Part shown: positions 42,201-50,800 of the stretch, one piece after another
Numbering within the stretch: position 1 is the first letter of the stretch
How the letters are laid out: every line of letters starts with the position of its first letter
NCBI RefSeq assembly: GCF_001663175.1
Contig: NZ_CP016033.1
Coordinates: forward strand, 2,728,001 to 2,792,000
Reading direction: 5' to 3'
From: Erythrobacter neustonensis
GTDB taxonomy: Bacteria > Pseudomonadota > Alphaproteobacteria > Sphingomonadales > Sphingomonadaceae
DNA: 64,000 bases
Notes under the pieces: model-generated
What the model saw: the letters and a program-made list of their open reading frames with translations, nothing else
Told to the model about the DNA's origin: nothing
The model's database searches: none
Made by a program: the position numbers and the translations under genes

Positions 42201-43902
42201 GGGTTTCCGCCTTGGCTCCGGGGTGGGTGATCGCGCCGTCGCGGGCCTTGCCGACGATCTGGCTGTAACGCCACAGCGCGCCCGACTGGTAATCATTGGT
42301 GCGCGGCCGCCAGCGGGCGCGGCGCTCGGCCAGCACGTCCTCGGCCACTTCGAGATCGATGGTGCCGAGCGTCGCATCGATGCTGATGATGTCGCCATCC
42401 TCGACCAGCGCGATCGGGCCGCCATCGGCCGCTTCGGGGCCGACATGGCCGATGCAGAAGCCCCGGGTCGCGCCGGAGAAGCGCCCGTCGGTGATGAGCG
42501 CGACCTTCTCGCCCATCCCCTGCCCGTACAACGCGGCGGTGGTCGAGAGCATTTCGCGCATCCCGGGGCCGCCCTTGGGCCCTTCGTAACGGATGACGAT
42601 AACGCAGCCATCGGCGATATCGCGGCTCTCGACGGCGGCGAAGGCATCCTCCTCGCAATCGAACACGCGCGCGGGGCCCGAGAACTGGAGCCGCGCCATG
42701 CCCGCGACCTTCACGATTGCGCCATCGGGCGCAAGGCTACCCTTCAGGCCCACCACGCCGCCGGTGGGGGTGATCGGGGTCTTCACATCGTAAAACACCT
42801 TCTGGTCTGGGTTCCAGGTGATCTCTTCGAGGTTCTCGCCGATGGTCTTGCCGGTGACGGTGATCGGATCGGGATCTAGGAACCCACCGTCGAGCAGCGT
42901 CTTCATCGCCATGTAGACCCCGCCCGCCTCGTGCATGTCCTTGGCGACATACTTCCCGCCGGGCTTCAGGTCCGCGATGTAAGGCGTTGATTTGAATATC
43001 TCGGCAACATCGAACAGATCGAAGTCGATCCCTGCCTCGCTCGCCATCGCGGGCAGGTGGAGCGCGGCGTTGGTCGATCCGCCCGTGGCAGCGACCACGC
43101 GCGCGGCATTCTCGAACGCGGCGCGGGTGCAGATGTCGCGCGGGCGCAAGTTGCGCGCGACCAGTTCCATCACCTGACGCCCGGCAGCAACCGCGATTTC
43201 ATCGCGCGATCTGTAAGGTGCCGGCGTCATATTGCCGTTCGGCAGGGACAATCCGATCGCTTCGCCGACGCAGGCCATGGTGTTGGCGGTGAATTGTCCG
43301 CCGCAGGCACCGTGGCCGGGGCAGGCGACCTTTTCCAGCGCGATCAGCTCGGTCAGCGGGCAGTTGCCGGCCGCGAATTGCCCCACCGCCTCGAAGACGT
43401 CGACCACGGTGACGTCATTGCCCCGGTGGGTGCCGGGGAGGATCGAGCCGCCATAGACGAAGATCGACGGCACGTTTAGCCGCAGCATCGCCATCATCAT
43501 GCCGGGCAGGCTCTTGTCGCAGCCTGCAAAGCCCACAAGCGCGTCATAACAATGACCTCTGACCGACACCTCAACCGAATCGGCAATGATTTCGCGGCTG
43601 ACGAGCGAGGATTTCATCCCCTGATGGCCCATCGCGATGCCATCGGTGACGGTGATCGTGTTGAACCGGCGCGGGGTGCCGCCGCCTGCAATCACGCCCT
43701 CGCGGCAGATATCGGCCTGCGCGTTGAGCGTGGTGTTGCACGGCGCGCTATCGTTGCCCGCGCTGACCACGCCGACGAAGGGCGCGGCGATTTCTTCCTC
43801 GGTCATGCCCATCGCGTAATAGTATGAGCGATGCGGCGCGCGCTCCGGCCCGACCGAAACGTGGCGGCTGGGCAGCCTGGACTTGTCAAACTTCTGCGAC
43901 AT
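42181..43902 (-). CDS. ilvD: Dihydroxy-acid dehydratase
   Basis: 573 residues. IlvD dehydrates 2,3-dihydroxy acids in valine, leucine and isoleucine synthesis. Fe-S-related Cys blocks: [27 protein letters not shown] and [27 protein letters not shown]. The C-terminal [18 protein letters not shown] block, which binds Mg and substrate, is also present. The N-terminus [32 protein letters not shown] fits the short [2Fe-2S]-type class. It is first in the chain ilvD-lipoprotein-nnr-RNA methyltransferase; the start at 43902 is preceded by GGGAAA. Confidence 0.96.
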   Translation of the reverse strand: MSQKFDKSRLPSRHVSVGPERAPHRSYYYAMGMTEEEIAAPFVGVVSAGNDSAPCNTTLNAQADICREGVIAGGGTPRRFNTITVTDGIAMGHQGMKSSLVSREIIADSVEVSVRGHCYDALVGFAGCDKSLPGMMMAMLRLNVPSIFVYGGSILPGTHRGNDVTVVDVFEAVGQFAAGNCPLTELIALEKVACPGHGACGGQFTANTMACVGEAIGLSLPNGNMTPAPYRSRDEIAVAAGRQVMELVARNLRPRDICTRAAFENAARVVAATGGSTNAALHLPAMASEAGIDFDLFDVAEIFKSTPYIADLKPGGKYVAKDMHEAGGVYMAMKTLLDGGFLDPDPITVTGKTIGENLEEITWNPDQKVFYDVKTPITPTGGVVGLKGSLAPDGAIVKVAGMARLQFSGPARVFDCEEDAFAAVESRDIADGCVIVIRYEGPKGGPGMREMLSTTAALYGQGMGEKVALITDGRFSGATRGFCIGHVGPEAADGGPIALVEDGDIISIDATLGTIDLEVAEDVLAERRARWRPRTNDYQSGALWRYSQIVGKARDGAITHPGAKAETHVFADI

Positions 43903-43943
43903 AAGATTTCCCGAAGACAGCGATTTGCGACATGCCCTTGCCC

Positions 43944-44660
43944 TCAGCGCAGGTCAGACGCAACCCTTTGCGCAATTTTTGCCAAGAGCGCTGCCCATCG
44001 GGCCTGATCGTCGGGCATTTGCGTTAGATCCTGCCGCAGTTCGACGCCGACATAGGCGCGCCCCTCGTCTTCGGCGTGGCGGTTCATCGTGTAATTCAGA
44101 TCGCGCCCCGAATAGGGCAGATTGTCGCCGACGATCAGTCCCTCGGCTTCGAGCAGGGGGATCGCGATGCGCGCGGCGCGGTCGTCGCGGTTGTAGAGCA
44201 CCCCCACTTCCCACGGCCGCGCGGCATCGGAAGTTTCGAGCCGCGGGGTAAAGGAATGGAGCGAGAGAATCAGCGCCGGCTGCGCCGCCGCCAGCCATTC
44301 GCCGAGCGCGCTATGATAAGGACGATAGAACCGGGCGAGCCGCGCCGCGCGATCCGCGCCGATATTGCCTGGGATTGCGTGCCCATCGGATATTTCGGGA
44401 ACGAGGCCGGGTGCGCTCTCCTCGCGGTTGAGGTCGCATACGAGGCGGCTCACGGCGGCGATATGGGCGGGGATCGCGTATTCGCGTGCGAGGATTTGGG
44501 CGATCGCCTCGGTGCCGATGTCGATCGCGATGTGCTCATCGAGCAGGCTGGCTGGGATGCCGAGGTCGATATCGGCAGGCACATGGTTGGAGGCATGGTC
44601 GGCGGTGCAGACGATACCGCCGCGCGTGGGCGTGCCGATCTGACGGAAGGCCTCGCTCAC
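43944..44660 (-). CDS. N-formylglutamate amidohydrolase family protein
   Basis: 238 residues. [22 protein letters not shown] (metal-binding Asp-His), [48 protein letters not shown] and [33 protein letters not shown] are the blocks of the FGase family. HutG-type enzymes end histidine degradation, but no hut genes are near and family members also act on other formyl or amide substrates, so the exact reaction is open. GTG 44660 forms a GTGA overlap with the ispE stop; ATG 44687 inside ispE is an alternative. Confidence 0.85.
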   Translation of the reverse strand: MSEAFRQIGTPTRGGIVCTADHASNHVPADIDLGIPASLLDEHIAIDIGTEAIAQILAREYAIPAHIAAVSRLVCDLNREESAPGLVPEISDGHAIPGNIGADRAARLARFYRPYHSALGEWLAAAQPALILSLHSFTPRLETSDAARPWEVGVLYNRDDRAARIAIPLLEAEGLIVGDNLPYSGRDLNYTMNRHAEDEGRAYVGVELRQDLTQMPDDQARWAALLAKIAQRVASDLR

Positions 44661-45454
44661 CGCAGCCGCCCTGCCATCGTCCACCATTCCTGTGGCATCG
44701 CGGCCTGCGCCGCATCGCGGGCCTCCGGACTGTCGTAGAGCGCAAAGCAGGTCGCGCCCGAACCCGACATGCGGGCAAGCCACGGGTTGGTAACTTCAAG
44801 CGCTGCGAGCACCTCGGCGATCACCGGGCACAGCGAAATCGCAGGGGCTTCGAGGTCATTGCGCCCTTCCCGCGCGATTTGCGATGCGGGGCCTTGGGGC
44901 AGCGGACCGCGATCCTCGCCGTCCCACGCCTTGAACACCGGGCCGGTGGAGAGCGGCACCCGCGGGTTGACCAGCAGCACCGGGTTTCCGGCGAGGTCGT
45001 CCTCGACCTCGACCTGCTCGGTGCCGGTGCCGAGCCCGATATGGGTGCGGCTGAGCACGCAGGCGGGCACATCCGCGCCGAGTTTTGCGGCGCGCGCCTG
45101 CCAGTCATCGGGCAGGCCGTGCAATGCCTCGACCATCCGGAACACCGCCCCTGCATCCGCCGACCCGCCGCCAAGGCCCGCCGCCACCGGCAGGTTCTTC
45201 TCCAGCGTAACACCAAGGCCCTGCGGGCGCGGGAGGACATTGAGCGCGCGGGCGACGAGGTTTTCGAAGGGATTGTCGAGCACCCCCGCAAACTCGCCCA
45301 GCGTGGTTACGCTGTCCTGCGCGGCCGGCTGTGCCGTCAGCACATCCCCCGCATCGACGAAGGCGAACAGCGTCTCAAGCGCGTGATACCCGTCCTCCCG
45401 CACCCTACGGACATGCAGCGCGAGGTTGATCTTGGCGTAGGCGGTTTCATTCAT
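44657..45454 (-). CDS. ispE: 4-diphosphocytidyl-2-C-methyl-D-erythritol kinase
   Basis: 265 residues, GHMP kinase fold. It acts in the non-mevalonate (MEP) isoprenoid pathway, phosphorylating CDP-methylerythritol. The N-terminal AYAKINLALHVRRVREDGYHALETLF holds the catalytic Lys and conserved DGYH; the ATP loop is LEKNLPVAAGLGGGSADAGA; the C-terminal ARMSGSGATCFALYDS completes the active site. ATG 45454 (MNETAYAKIN) gives the normal length. It is followed, with GTGA overlap, by the formylglutamate amidohydrolase-like gene. Confidence 0.95.
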   Translation of the reverse strand: MNETAYAKINLALHVRRVREDGYHALETLFAFVDAGDVLTAQPAAQDSVTTLGEFAGVLDNPFENLVARALNVLPRPQGLGVTLEKNLPVAAGLGGGSADAGAVFRMVEALHGLPDDWQARAAKLGADVPACVLSRTHIGLGTGTEQVEVEDDLAGNPVLLVNPRVPLSTGPVFKAWDGEDRGPLPQGPASQIAREGRNDLEAPAISLCPVIAEVLAALEVTNPWLARMSGSGATCFALYDSPEARDAAQAAMPQEWWTMAGRLR

Positions 45455-45495
45455 GCCGATGCGAACCTTCGGCTTGAAGCACGCAAAACCGAAGC

Positions 45496-45738
45496 TTAGG
45501 CTTTCCGCTTGAACCTGACTCTTTTGGACCCTTCAACAAGGAACGTCTCATAGGGGGTGGCCTTCATTGCTGAGCGGACGGGGCCGCTGCCGTCCACGAC
45601 ATTTGCCCAGTATTGAGGCCGTGCGGCGCTCGGAGGAAGCTTGCTTCCAATGATTGCCTCGATCTTGTGAAAGGGCAGCTCAAACTCGGAAAGCCTCTGA
45701 TCTCGGCAGTATGCTGCCAAAGGCTCGAACTTAGCCAC
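45496..45738 (-). CDS. Small hypothetical protein, DUF7662-like, low GC
   Basis: 80 residues, GTG start (MAKFEPLAAYCRDQRLSEFELPFHKIEAIIGSKLPPSAARPQYW...), ending in VEGSKRVRFKRKA. The pattern of a ~20-residue start, an L-F-x-x-I-E-x-I-I-G-x-x-L-P-x-S-A segment and a W before a basic end resembles the small DUF7662-type family, which often occurs with restriction or defence genes elsewhere; function unknown. Its codon use is lower in GC than all its neighbours. It begins 15 bp after the ETF-QO stop with GGGGG upstream, so it may be read from the same transcript. Confidence 0.6.
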   Translation of the reverse strand: MAKFEPLAAYCRDQRLSEFELPFHKIEAIIGSKLPPSAARPQYWANVVDGSGPVRSAMKATPYETFLVEGSKRVRFKRKA

Positions 45739-45753
45739 AGAACTGCCCCCGTC

Positions 45754-47400
45754 TCACATGTTCGGATAGTTCGGCCCGCCGCCGCCTTCGGGCGTCACCC
45801 AGTTGATGTTCTGGTTGGGGTCCTTGATATCGCATGTCTTGCAGTGGACGCAGTTCTGCGAGTTGATCTGGAACTTGGGCTCGCCGCTTGCATCGACCAG
45901 CCATTCGTAGACCCCCGCCGGGCAATAGCGCGCCGAAGGCCCGCCATAGACCGCAAGCTCGCTCTCCTTCTGGAGTTCCCAGTCCTTCACCTGAAGGTGG
46001 CAAGGCTGGTCTTCGGCGTGGTTGGTGTAGCTGTAAGCGACGTTGGTGAGGCGGTCGAAGGTAATCACGCCATCAGGCTTGGGATATTCGATCTTGGGAT
46101 AGAGATCGGCGCGGCCGGTGTAGGTATAGTCCGGCTTATGCTTCATGCTGATCGGCAGGCCGATCTTCAACGTGCGCATCCACATGTCGATGCCTGCGAG
46201 CGCGGTGCCGATGTCGCCGCCATACTTGGCGACCGCAGGCTGGGCGTTCTGGACGAGCTTCAGCTCGGTCGCGATCCAGCTCGAACGCACCGCCGCGTCA
46301 TATTCCATCAGCTCGGTCTTTTCCGCGCCCGCCGCAATCGCCGCCGCGATGCTTTCAGCGGCCAGCATCCCGCTCTTCATCGCGGTGTGGCTGCCCTTGA
46401 TGCGCGGCACGTTGACGAAGCCTGCGGCACAACCGATAAGCGCGCCGCCGGGGAAGGCGAGCTTGGGCACCGACTGCCAGCCGCCCTCGTTGATCGCGCG
46501 CGCGCCGTAAGCCACGCGCTTGCCGCCTTCGAGATATTCGCGGATCGCGGGATGGTTCTTCCAGCGCTGGAATTCCTGATAGGGCGAGACCCAGGGGTTC
46601 TTGTAGTCGAGCGCGGTCACGAAGCCCAAGGCCACCTGACCGTTCGCCTGATGGTAGAGGAAGCCCCCGCCCCAGCTGTCGCTTTCGGTCAGCGGCCAGC
46701 CCTGCGTGTGGATCACGCGGCCCGGCTTGTGCTTCTTGGGATCAATGTCCCACAATTCCTTGATGCCGAGGCCATAGACCTGCGGCTGGCAGTTCGCTTC
46801 GAGGTCGAACATCGCCTTCATGCGCTTGGTCAGGTTCCCTCGCGCGCCTTCGGCGAACAGCGTATACTTGGCATGGATTTCCATGCCGGGCTGGTAATCG
46901 CCCTTGTGGCTGCCATCGGCGGCAACGCCCATGTCCTGCGTGATCACGCCCGACACCGCGCCGCTGTCATCGAACATCACTTCGGCCGCAGGGAAGCCGG
47001 GGAAGACCATCACGCCGAGCGCCTCGGCCTGTTCGGCCAGCCAGCGGGTCATGCTGCCGAGGCTGCCGGTATAGCAGCCGTGATTGCTCATCAGCGGGGG
47101 CATGATCGCGTGCGGCATCGCGGATTTGCCGGTCTTCGAGAGCACCCAGTGCCAGTTGTCGGTCACCGGGGTCTGCGCCATAGGGTTGCCCTGCTCGCGC
47201 CATTCGGGGAGCAGTTCGTCCAGTGCCTTGGGATCGACCACCGCGCCCGAGAGGATGTGCGCGCCAATTTCCGAGCCCTTTTCAAGCACGATCACTTCCA
47301 GATCGGCATTGATCTGCTTCAGGCGGATCGCAGCCGACAGCCCCGCAGGACCACCACCGACGATCACGACATCGCAGGGCATTGATTCACGTTCGCTCAT
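45754..47400 (-). CDS. Electron transfer flavoprotein-ubiquinone oxidoreductase
   Basis: 548 residues. It links acyl-CoA dehydrogenases, via ETF, to the quinone pool at the membrane. FAD-binding VVIVGGGPAGLSAAIRLKQ at residue 10, the ETF-QO core GALIGCAAGFVNVPRIKGSHTAMKSGMLAAE, and at the C-terminus the [4Fe-4S] ligands YCPAGVYE and INSQNCVHCKTCDIKDPNQNINWVTPEGGGGP. ATG 47400 (MSERESMPCDVV) is used; ATG 47409 would add MSS. It has its own divergent promoter region 47401-47527. Confidence 0.95.
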   Translation of the reverse strand: MSERESMPCDVVIVGGGPAGLSAAIRLKQINADLEVIVLEKGSEIGAHILSGAVVDPKALDELLPEWREQGNPMAQTPVTDNWHWVLSKTGKSAMPHAIMPPLMSNHGCYTGSLGSMTRWLAEQAEALGVMVFPGFPAAEVMFDDSGAVSGVITQDMGVAADGSHKGDYQPGMEIHAKYTLFAEGARGNLTKRMKAMFDLEANCQPQVYGLGIKELWDIDPKKHKPGRVIHTQGWPLTESDSWGGGFLYHQANGQVALGFVTALDYKNPWVSPYQEFQRWKNHPAIREYLEGGKRVAYGARAINEGGWQSVPKLAFPGGALIGCAAGFVNVPRIKGSHTAMKSGMLAAESIAAAIAAGAEKTELMEYDAAVRSSWIATELKLVQNAQPAVAKYGGDIGTALAGIDMWMRTLKIGLPISMKHKPDYTYTGRADLYPKIEYPKPDGVITFDRLTNVAYSYTNHAEDQPCHLQVKDWELQKESELAVYGGPSARYCPAGVYEWLVDASGEPKFQINSQNCVHCKTCDIKDPNQNINWVTPEGGGGPNYPNM

Positions 47401-47527
47401 CGAGGACATCCTGATCCTAGTTGGTTTTTGCCGCGCGCTCCGCACGATCTGGCGATATGCCTTGGTTGTCCACTTGCTAAGCGACTGGCACACAGTCAAG
47501 ACCCGCGATGGATAGCATGACCCCCAG

Positions 47528-48340
47528 ATGAGCCGGCTCGACCCCACCTTCACCCAGGAATTTGCGAGCGCGATGGCCTGGTGGCACATGGCGGGGGTCG
47601 ATTGCGACTTTGCCGATGACGCTACGACGTGGCTGACCGAGCGCGCCCCGGCAGGCGCTGGCGCTCCAGGCGCAATTCCTGTTTCAGCGCGCCGCGGCGG
47701 GCCTGCGAGCCAGCCTCATCCGGGCGGCGCCCATCCGCGTGCCATTCCTTCTGCCTTTGCCGATCCGCCCGCGCAAGGTGTGACCGAACGCCGCAATCTG
47801 CTGGGCGATTCGCCGCCGGCCGATCTTGCAGCCTTCGGCCAGTGGTGGCTGGAAAGCCCGATGCTCGACGATGCGCGCGGTTTTCCCCGCGTGCTGCCGC
47901 GCGGTCCGCAAAATCCCGCCCTAATGGTGCTGGTGTGCCAGCCCGAGGCCGAAGACCGCGACACTTTGTTGTCTGGCGCGCAGGGCCGTCTGCTCGCCAA
48001 TATTCTCGCGGCGATGGGGCTTGACGACAGCGCGGTCTATATCGCCGCCGCGCTGCCTGCGCACCGCCCGCTTGCCGATCTGGCGCAGCTCGCGGCCAGC
48101 GGCATGGACGCGGTGACCGCACATCACGTGCAGCTTGTCGCCCCCCAGCGGCTGATCGCCTTCGGCGCAGGGCTCGCGCCCATGCTCGGCGCAAAGGGCG
48201 ATGAACCTTTACGACAAATCAACCATGCAGGTGGCACTACCCCTGTCCTGCCGAGCGAGACGCTCGACGCCCTGATGGATATGCCCCGGCTCAAGGCCCG
48301 GTTCTGGCGGAGATGGATCGAATGGTCGGCCACACATTGA
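47528..48340 (+). CDS. Uracil-DNA-glycosylase-superfamily-like protein without Fe-S cysteines
   Basis: 270 residues. The C-terminal 170 residues follow the family 4/5 uracil-DNA glycosylase outline: NPALMVLVCQPEAEDRDTLLSGAQGRLLANILAAMGLDDSAVYIAAALPAHRP mirrors the GEAPG...GQLL...AAIGL...VYITN..KCRPP plan, and LVAPQRLIAFGAGLAPMLG mirrors the end of the fold. The Cys residues that hold the [4Fe-4S] cluster and the active-site blocks are missing, so enzymatic activity is doubtful. The N-terminal 80 residues are low complexity. Its end overlaps the transglycosylase gene by 19 bp. Confidence 0.6.
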   Translation: MSRLDPTFTQEFASAMAWWHMAGVDCDFADDATTWLTERAPAGAGAPGAIPVSARRGGPASQPHPGGAHPRAIPSAFADPPAQGVTERRNLLGDSPPADLAAFGQWWLESPMLDDARGFPRVLPRGPQNPALMVLVCQPEAEDRDTLLSGAQGRLLANILAAMGLDDSAVYIAAALPAHRPLADLAQLAASGMDAVTAHHVQLVAPQRLIAFGAGLAPMLGAKGDEPLRQINHAGGTTPVLPSETLDALMDMPRLKARFWRRWIEWSATH

Positions 48341-50118
48341 ACAAGGCTGCGACGCGCGCGGGCCGCCGCTCCGGCGCGGCGGTGACTGCAATGCTGCTTG
48401 CCGCATGCCTGTTGCCTGCACCCGCGGCGGCACAGGCCGGCGATCTTGTCGCGCGCTGGAACGGAGCAACGCCTGCCGAACGCGTGCTGACCCCGGTGCT
48501 TTCGCCCGAAGACCGCGCCGCCTACCGCGAGATCTTCGCCGCGATTGACACGCAGCAATGGCCGCAGGTTGAAGCCCTGCTCGCACAGCGCCCGCAAGGC
48601 ATCCTGACGCAGGCGGCGCTCGCCGAATATTATACCCACGCCAACAGCCCCAAGATCGCGCCCGAACAGATCGCGGCATGGTTTGCTGCCGGCACCGATC
48701 TGCCGCAGGCCGAGCAGCTCGCCAAGATGGGTGCCAAGCGCGGGGTGACGATGCTCCCCCCGCTGCCCACCGCACAGGGTTTCGCGCGCCAGCCCTACGC
48801 GCCCAAACGCATCCAGCCGCGGCCCGTGAACGACGGCACGATGCCCGCCGAAACCGCCGCGCTGATCCAGGCCGCGATCAAGGCCGACAATCCGGTCGAA
48901 GCCCAGCGCCTGCTGGCCGAAGCCGATCCGTTCCTGTCGGGCGATGCGCGCGCCGAATGGCGCCAGCGGGTCGCGTGGAGCTACTACATCGAGAACGAGG
49001 ATACGCCTGCACTCGAACTGGCGCGGGCCGCAGCCGAAGGCAGCGGCGAATGGGTGGCCGAAGCCGCATGGGTCGAAGGCCTTGCCGCGTGGCGGATGGG
49101 CTATTGTCAGCTTGCGGGTGAGGCGTTTGCCCGCGTGGCAGGGCGCGCCGCCAATGTCGAGCTGGCGGCTGCGGGCCATTACTGGGCCAGCCGCGCGCTG
49201 GTGCGTTGCCGCGAGCCGGGTCAGGCACAGCAGCACCTCTCCGCCGCCGCGCGGATGGACGAAACGCTGTATGGCATGCTCGCCGCCGACCAGCTCGGGA
49301 TCGAACTGCCGCAAAAGGCCGCGCCTGCGCCCTTGACCCGCGAGGACTGGGCCCAGCTGCGCCAGCGGCCCAATGTTGCGGTCGCCGCCGCGCTGATCGA
49401 GATCGGCCGACCCGCGCTGGCCGATGATGTGCTGCGCCACGAGGCGCGGATTGGCCCCGCCTATCAATTCACCGCCCTCGCGCGATTGGCGCGCGAGCTT
49501 GGCCTGCCCTCCACGCAATTGTTCATGGCGCACAATGCGCCCTACGGCACCAGCAGCGATCCCAGCTTGCGCTTCCCGCTCGCCTATTGGCAGCCGGTGG
49601 GCGGCTGGCAGGTCGACCCCGCGCTCGCCTTTGCGCACGCCTTGCAGGAATCGAACTTCCGCGCCGGTGCGGTCAGCCCGGCCAATGCGCGCGGGCTGAT
49701 GCAGATCATGCCATCGACCGCGCGCGACCATTCGGGGCGATTGAGCCTCGGGGCAAGTTACGAGGATCTGAACGATCCGCAGGTCAACCTTGCCTATGGC
49801 CAGCGCCATCTGGCGATGCTGCGGGATTCGGCGGCCACGGGTGGCGTGCTGCCCAAGATCATGGCCGCCTATAATGCGGGGCTGACCCCGGTGGCGCGCT
49901 GGAATGCCGAGATCAACGACCAGGGCGACCCGCTGCTCTGGATGGAATCGATCCCCTATTGGGAAACGCGCGGCTATGTCGCGATCGTGATGCGCAATTA
50001 CTGGATGTATGAACGCGCCGCAGGCGTGCAGTCGCCCAGCCGGCGCGCGCTGGCGCAAGGGCAATGGCCCGCCTTCCCGCGCGCGGCGGTGACGCGTTCA
50101 GCCAGCCTCGACCGGTAA
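48322..50118 (+). CDS. Soluble lytic transglycosylase (Slt70-like)
   Basis: 598 residues. A signal peptide (AAVTAMLLAACLLPAPAAAQAG) is followed by a long alpha-superhelical U/L domain (residues 40-430) and a C-terminal SLT domain with the catalytic Glu in FAHALQESNFRAGAVSPANARGLMQIMPSTA, NLAYGQRHLAML, and the conserved MAAYNAGLTPVARW. It cleaves the MurNAc-GlcNAc bond with 1,6-anhydro product in the periplasm. ATG 48322 is favoured, since GGAG at 48309-48312 touches ATG 48313 but is 9 nt from ATG 48322. It overlaps the upstream gene. Confidence 0.93.
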   Translation: MVGHTLNKAATRAGRRSGAAVTAMLLAACLLPAPAAAQAGDLVARWNGATPAERVLTPVLSPEDRAAYREIFAAIDTQQWPQVEALLAQRPQGILTQAALAEYYTHANSPKIAPEQIAAWFAAGTDLPQAEQLAKMGAKRGVTMLPPLPTAQGFARQPYAPKRIQPRPVNDGTMPAETAALIQAAIKADNPVEAQRLLAEADPFLSGDARAEWRQRVAWSYYIENEDTPALELARAAAEGSGEWVAEAAWVEGLAAWRMGYCQLAGEAFARVAGRAANVELAAAGHYWASRALVRCREPGQAQQHLSAAARMDETLYGMLAADQLGIELPQKAAPAPLTREDWAQLRQRPNVAVAAALIEIGRPALADDVLRHEARIGPAYQFTALARLARELGLPSTQLFMAHNAPYGTSSDPSLRFPLAYWQPVGGWQVDPALAFAHALQESNFRAGAVSPANARGLMQIMPSTARDHSGRLSLGASYEDLNDPQVNLAYGQRHLAMLRDSAATGGVLPKIMAAYNAGLTPVARWNAEINDQGDPLLWMESIPYWETRGYVAIVMRNYWMYERAAGVQSPSRRALAQGQWPAFPRAAVTRSASLDR

Positions 50119-50132
50119 GGAGCGAAGGCCGC

Positions 50133-50663
50133 ATGGCAATCGACGAAGGCAGGGCGTTCAAGCCGATCAATATCGCGGTGCTGACGGTGTCGGACACGCG
50201 CACGCCCGAGACCGACACCTCGGGCGATATTCTTGCGAACCGGGTCACGGGCGCAGGCCACCATCTTGCCGCGCGGGCGATCGTCAAGGATGACGCTGCA
50301 CTCCTCGCCGCGCAGTTCGAGGCGTGGATCGATGATCCCGCGATCGATGCGATCGTCTCGACCGGTGGCACCGGGCTGACCGGGCGCGATGTCACGCCCG
50401 AGGCGCTGGCGATGATCGCCGGCGCGCGCGATATTCCCGGCTTTGGCGAGTTGTTCCGCTGGCTCAGTTTCAGGACGATCGGCACCAGCACCGTGCAATC
50501 GCGCGCATGTGCCGTGGTCGCGCGCGGGACCTATATCTTTGCGCTGCCCGGCTCGAACGGCGCGGTCAAGGATGGTTGGGACGGCATCCTCGCCGAGCAG
50601 CTGGACAGTCGCAACCGGCCCTGTAATTTTGTCGAGCTGATGCCGCGCTTGCGCGAAATCTGA
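50133..50663 (+). CDS. moaB: Molybdenum cofactor biosynthesis protein B
   Basis: 176 residues. MoaB/MogA fold, which adenylylates molybdopterin or is structural in Moco synthesis. INIAVLTVSDTRTPETDTSGDIL, the hallmark IVSTGGTGLTGRDVTPEAL, FGELFRWLSFRTIGTSTVQSRA and IFALPGSNGAVKDGWDGIL match MoaB. Start ATG 50133 has AAGGAG 10 nt upstream, 14 bp after the transglycosylase stop. No other Moco genes are in the window, so this is an isolated copy. Confidence 0.94.
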   Translation: MAIDEGRAFKPINIAVLTVSDTRTPETDTSGDILANRVTGAGHHLAARAIVKDDAALLAAQFEAWIDDPAIDAIVSTGGTGLTGRDVTPEALAMIAGARDIPGFGELFRWLSFRTIGTSTVQSRACAVVARGTYIFALPGSNGAVKDGWDGILAEQLDSRNRPCNFVELMPRLREI

Positions 50664-50713
50664 CCACGTTTCAGAGGGCGCTCAGCGCCGCGTCACTGCG
50701 GTGCGAGAACGGT

Positions 50714-50746
50714 TTAGACCCCTTCTAGACCCCGTCCAGACCCTTT
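50714..50746. repeat. Three tandem 11-bp repeats (core AGACCC)
   Basis: Units at 50714-50724, 50725-50735 and 50736-50746 share the core AGACCC (AGACCCC in the first two), each exactly 11 bp apart, in the 137-bp gap between moaB and the radical SAM gene. The phase is one helical turn, as in iterons or operator arrays. They end 55 bp before the parS-like site. The function is unknown. Confidence 0.6.
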
Positions 50747-50800
50747 TTGCCCAAGCCGAATTGCCGGTTTTGCCTTGGCAAAGGCGCTTTTGTTCCGTAA

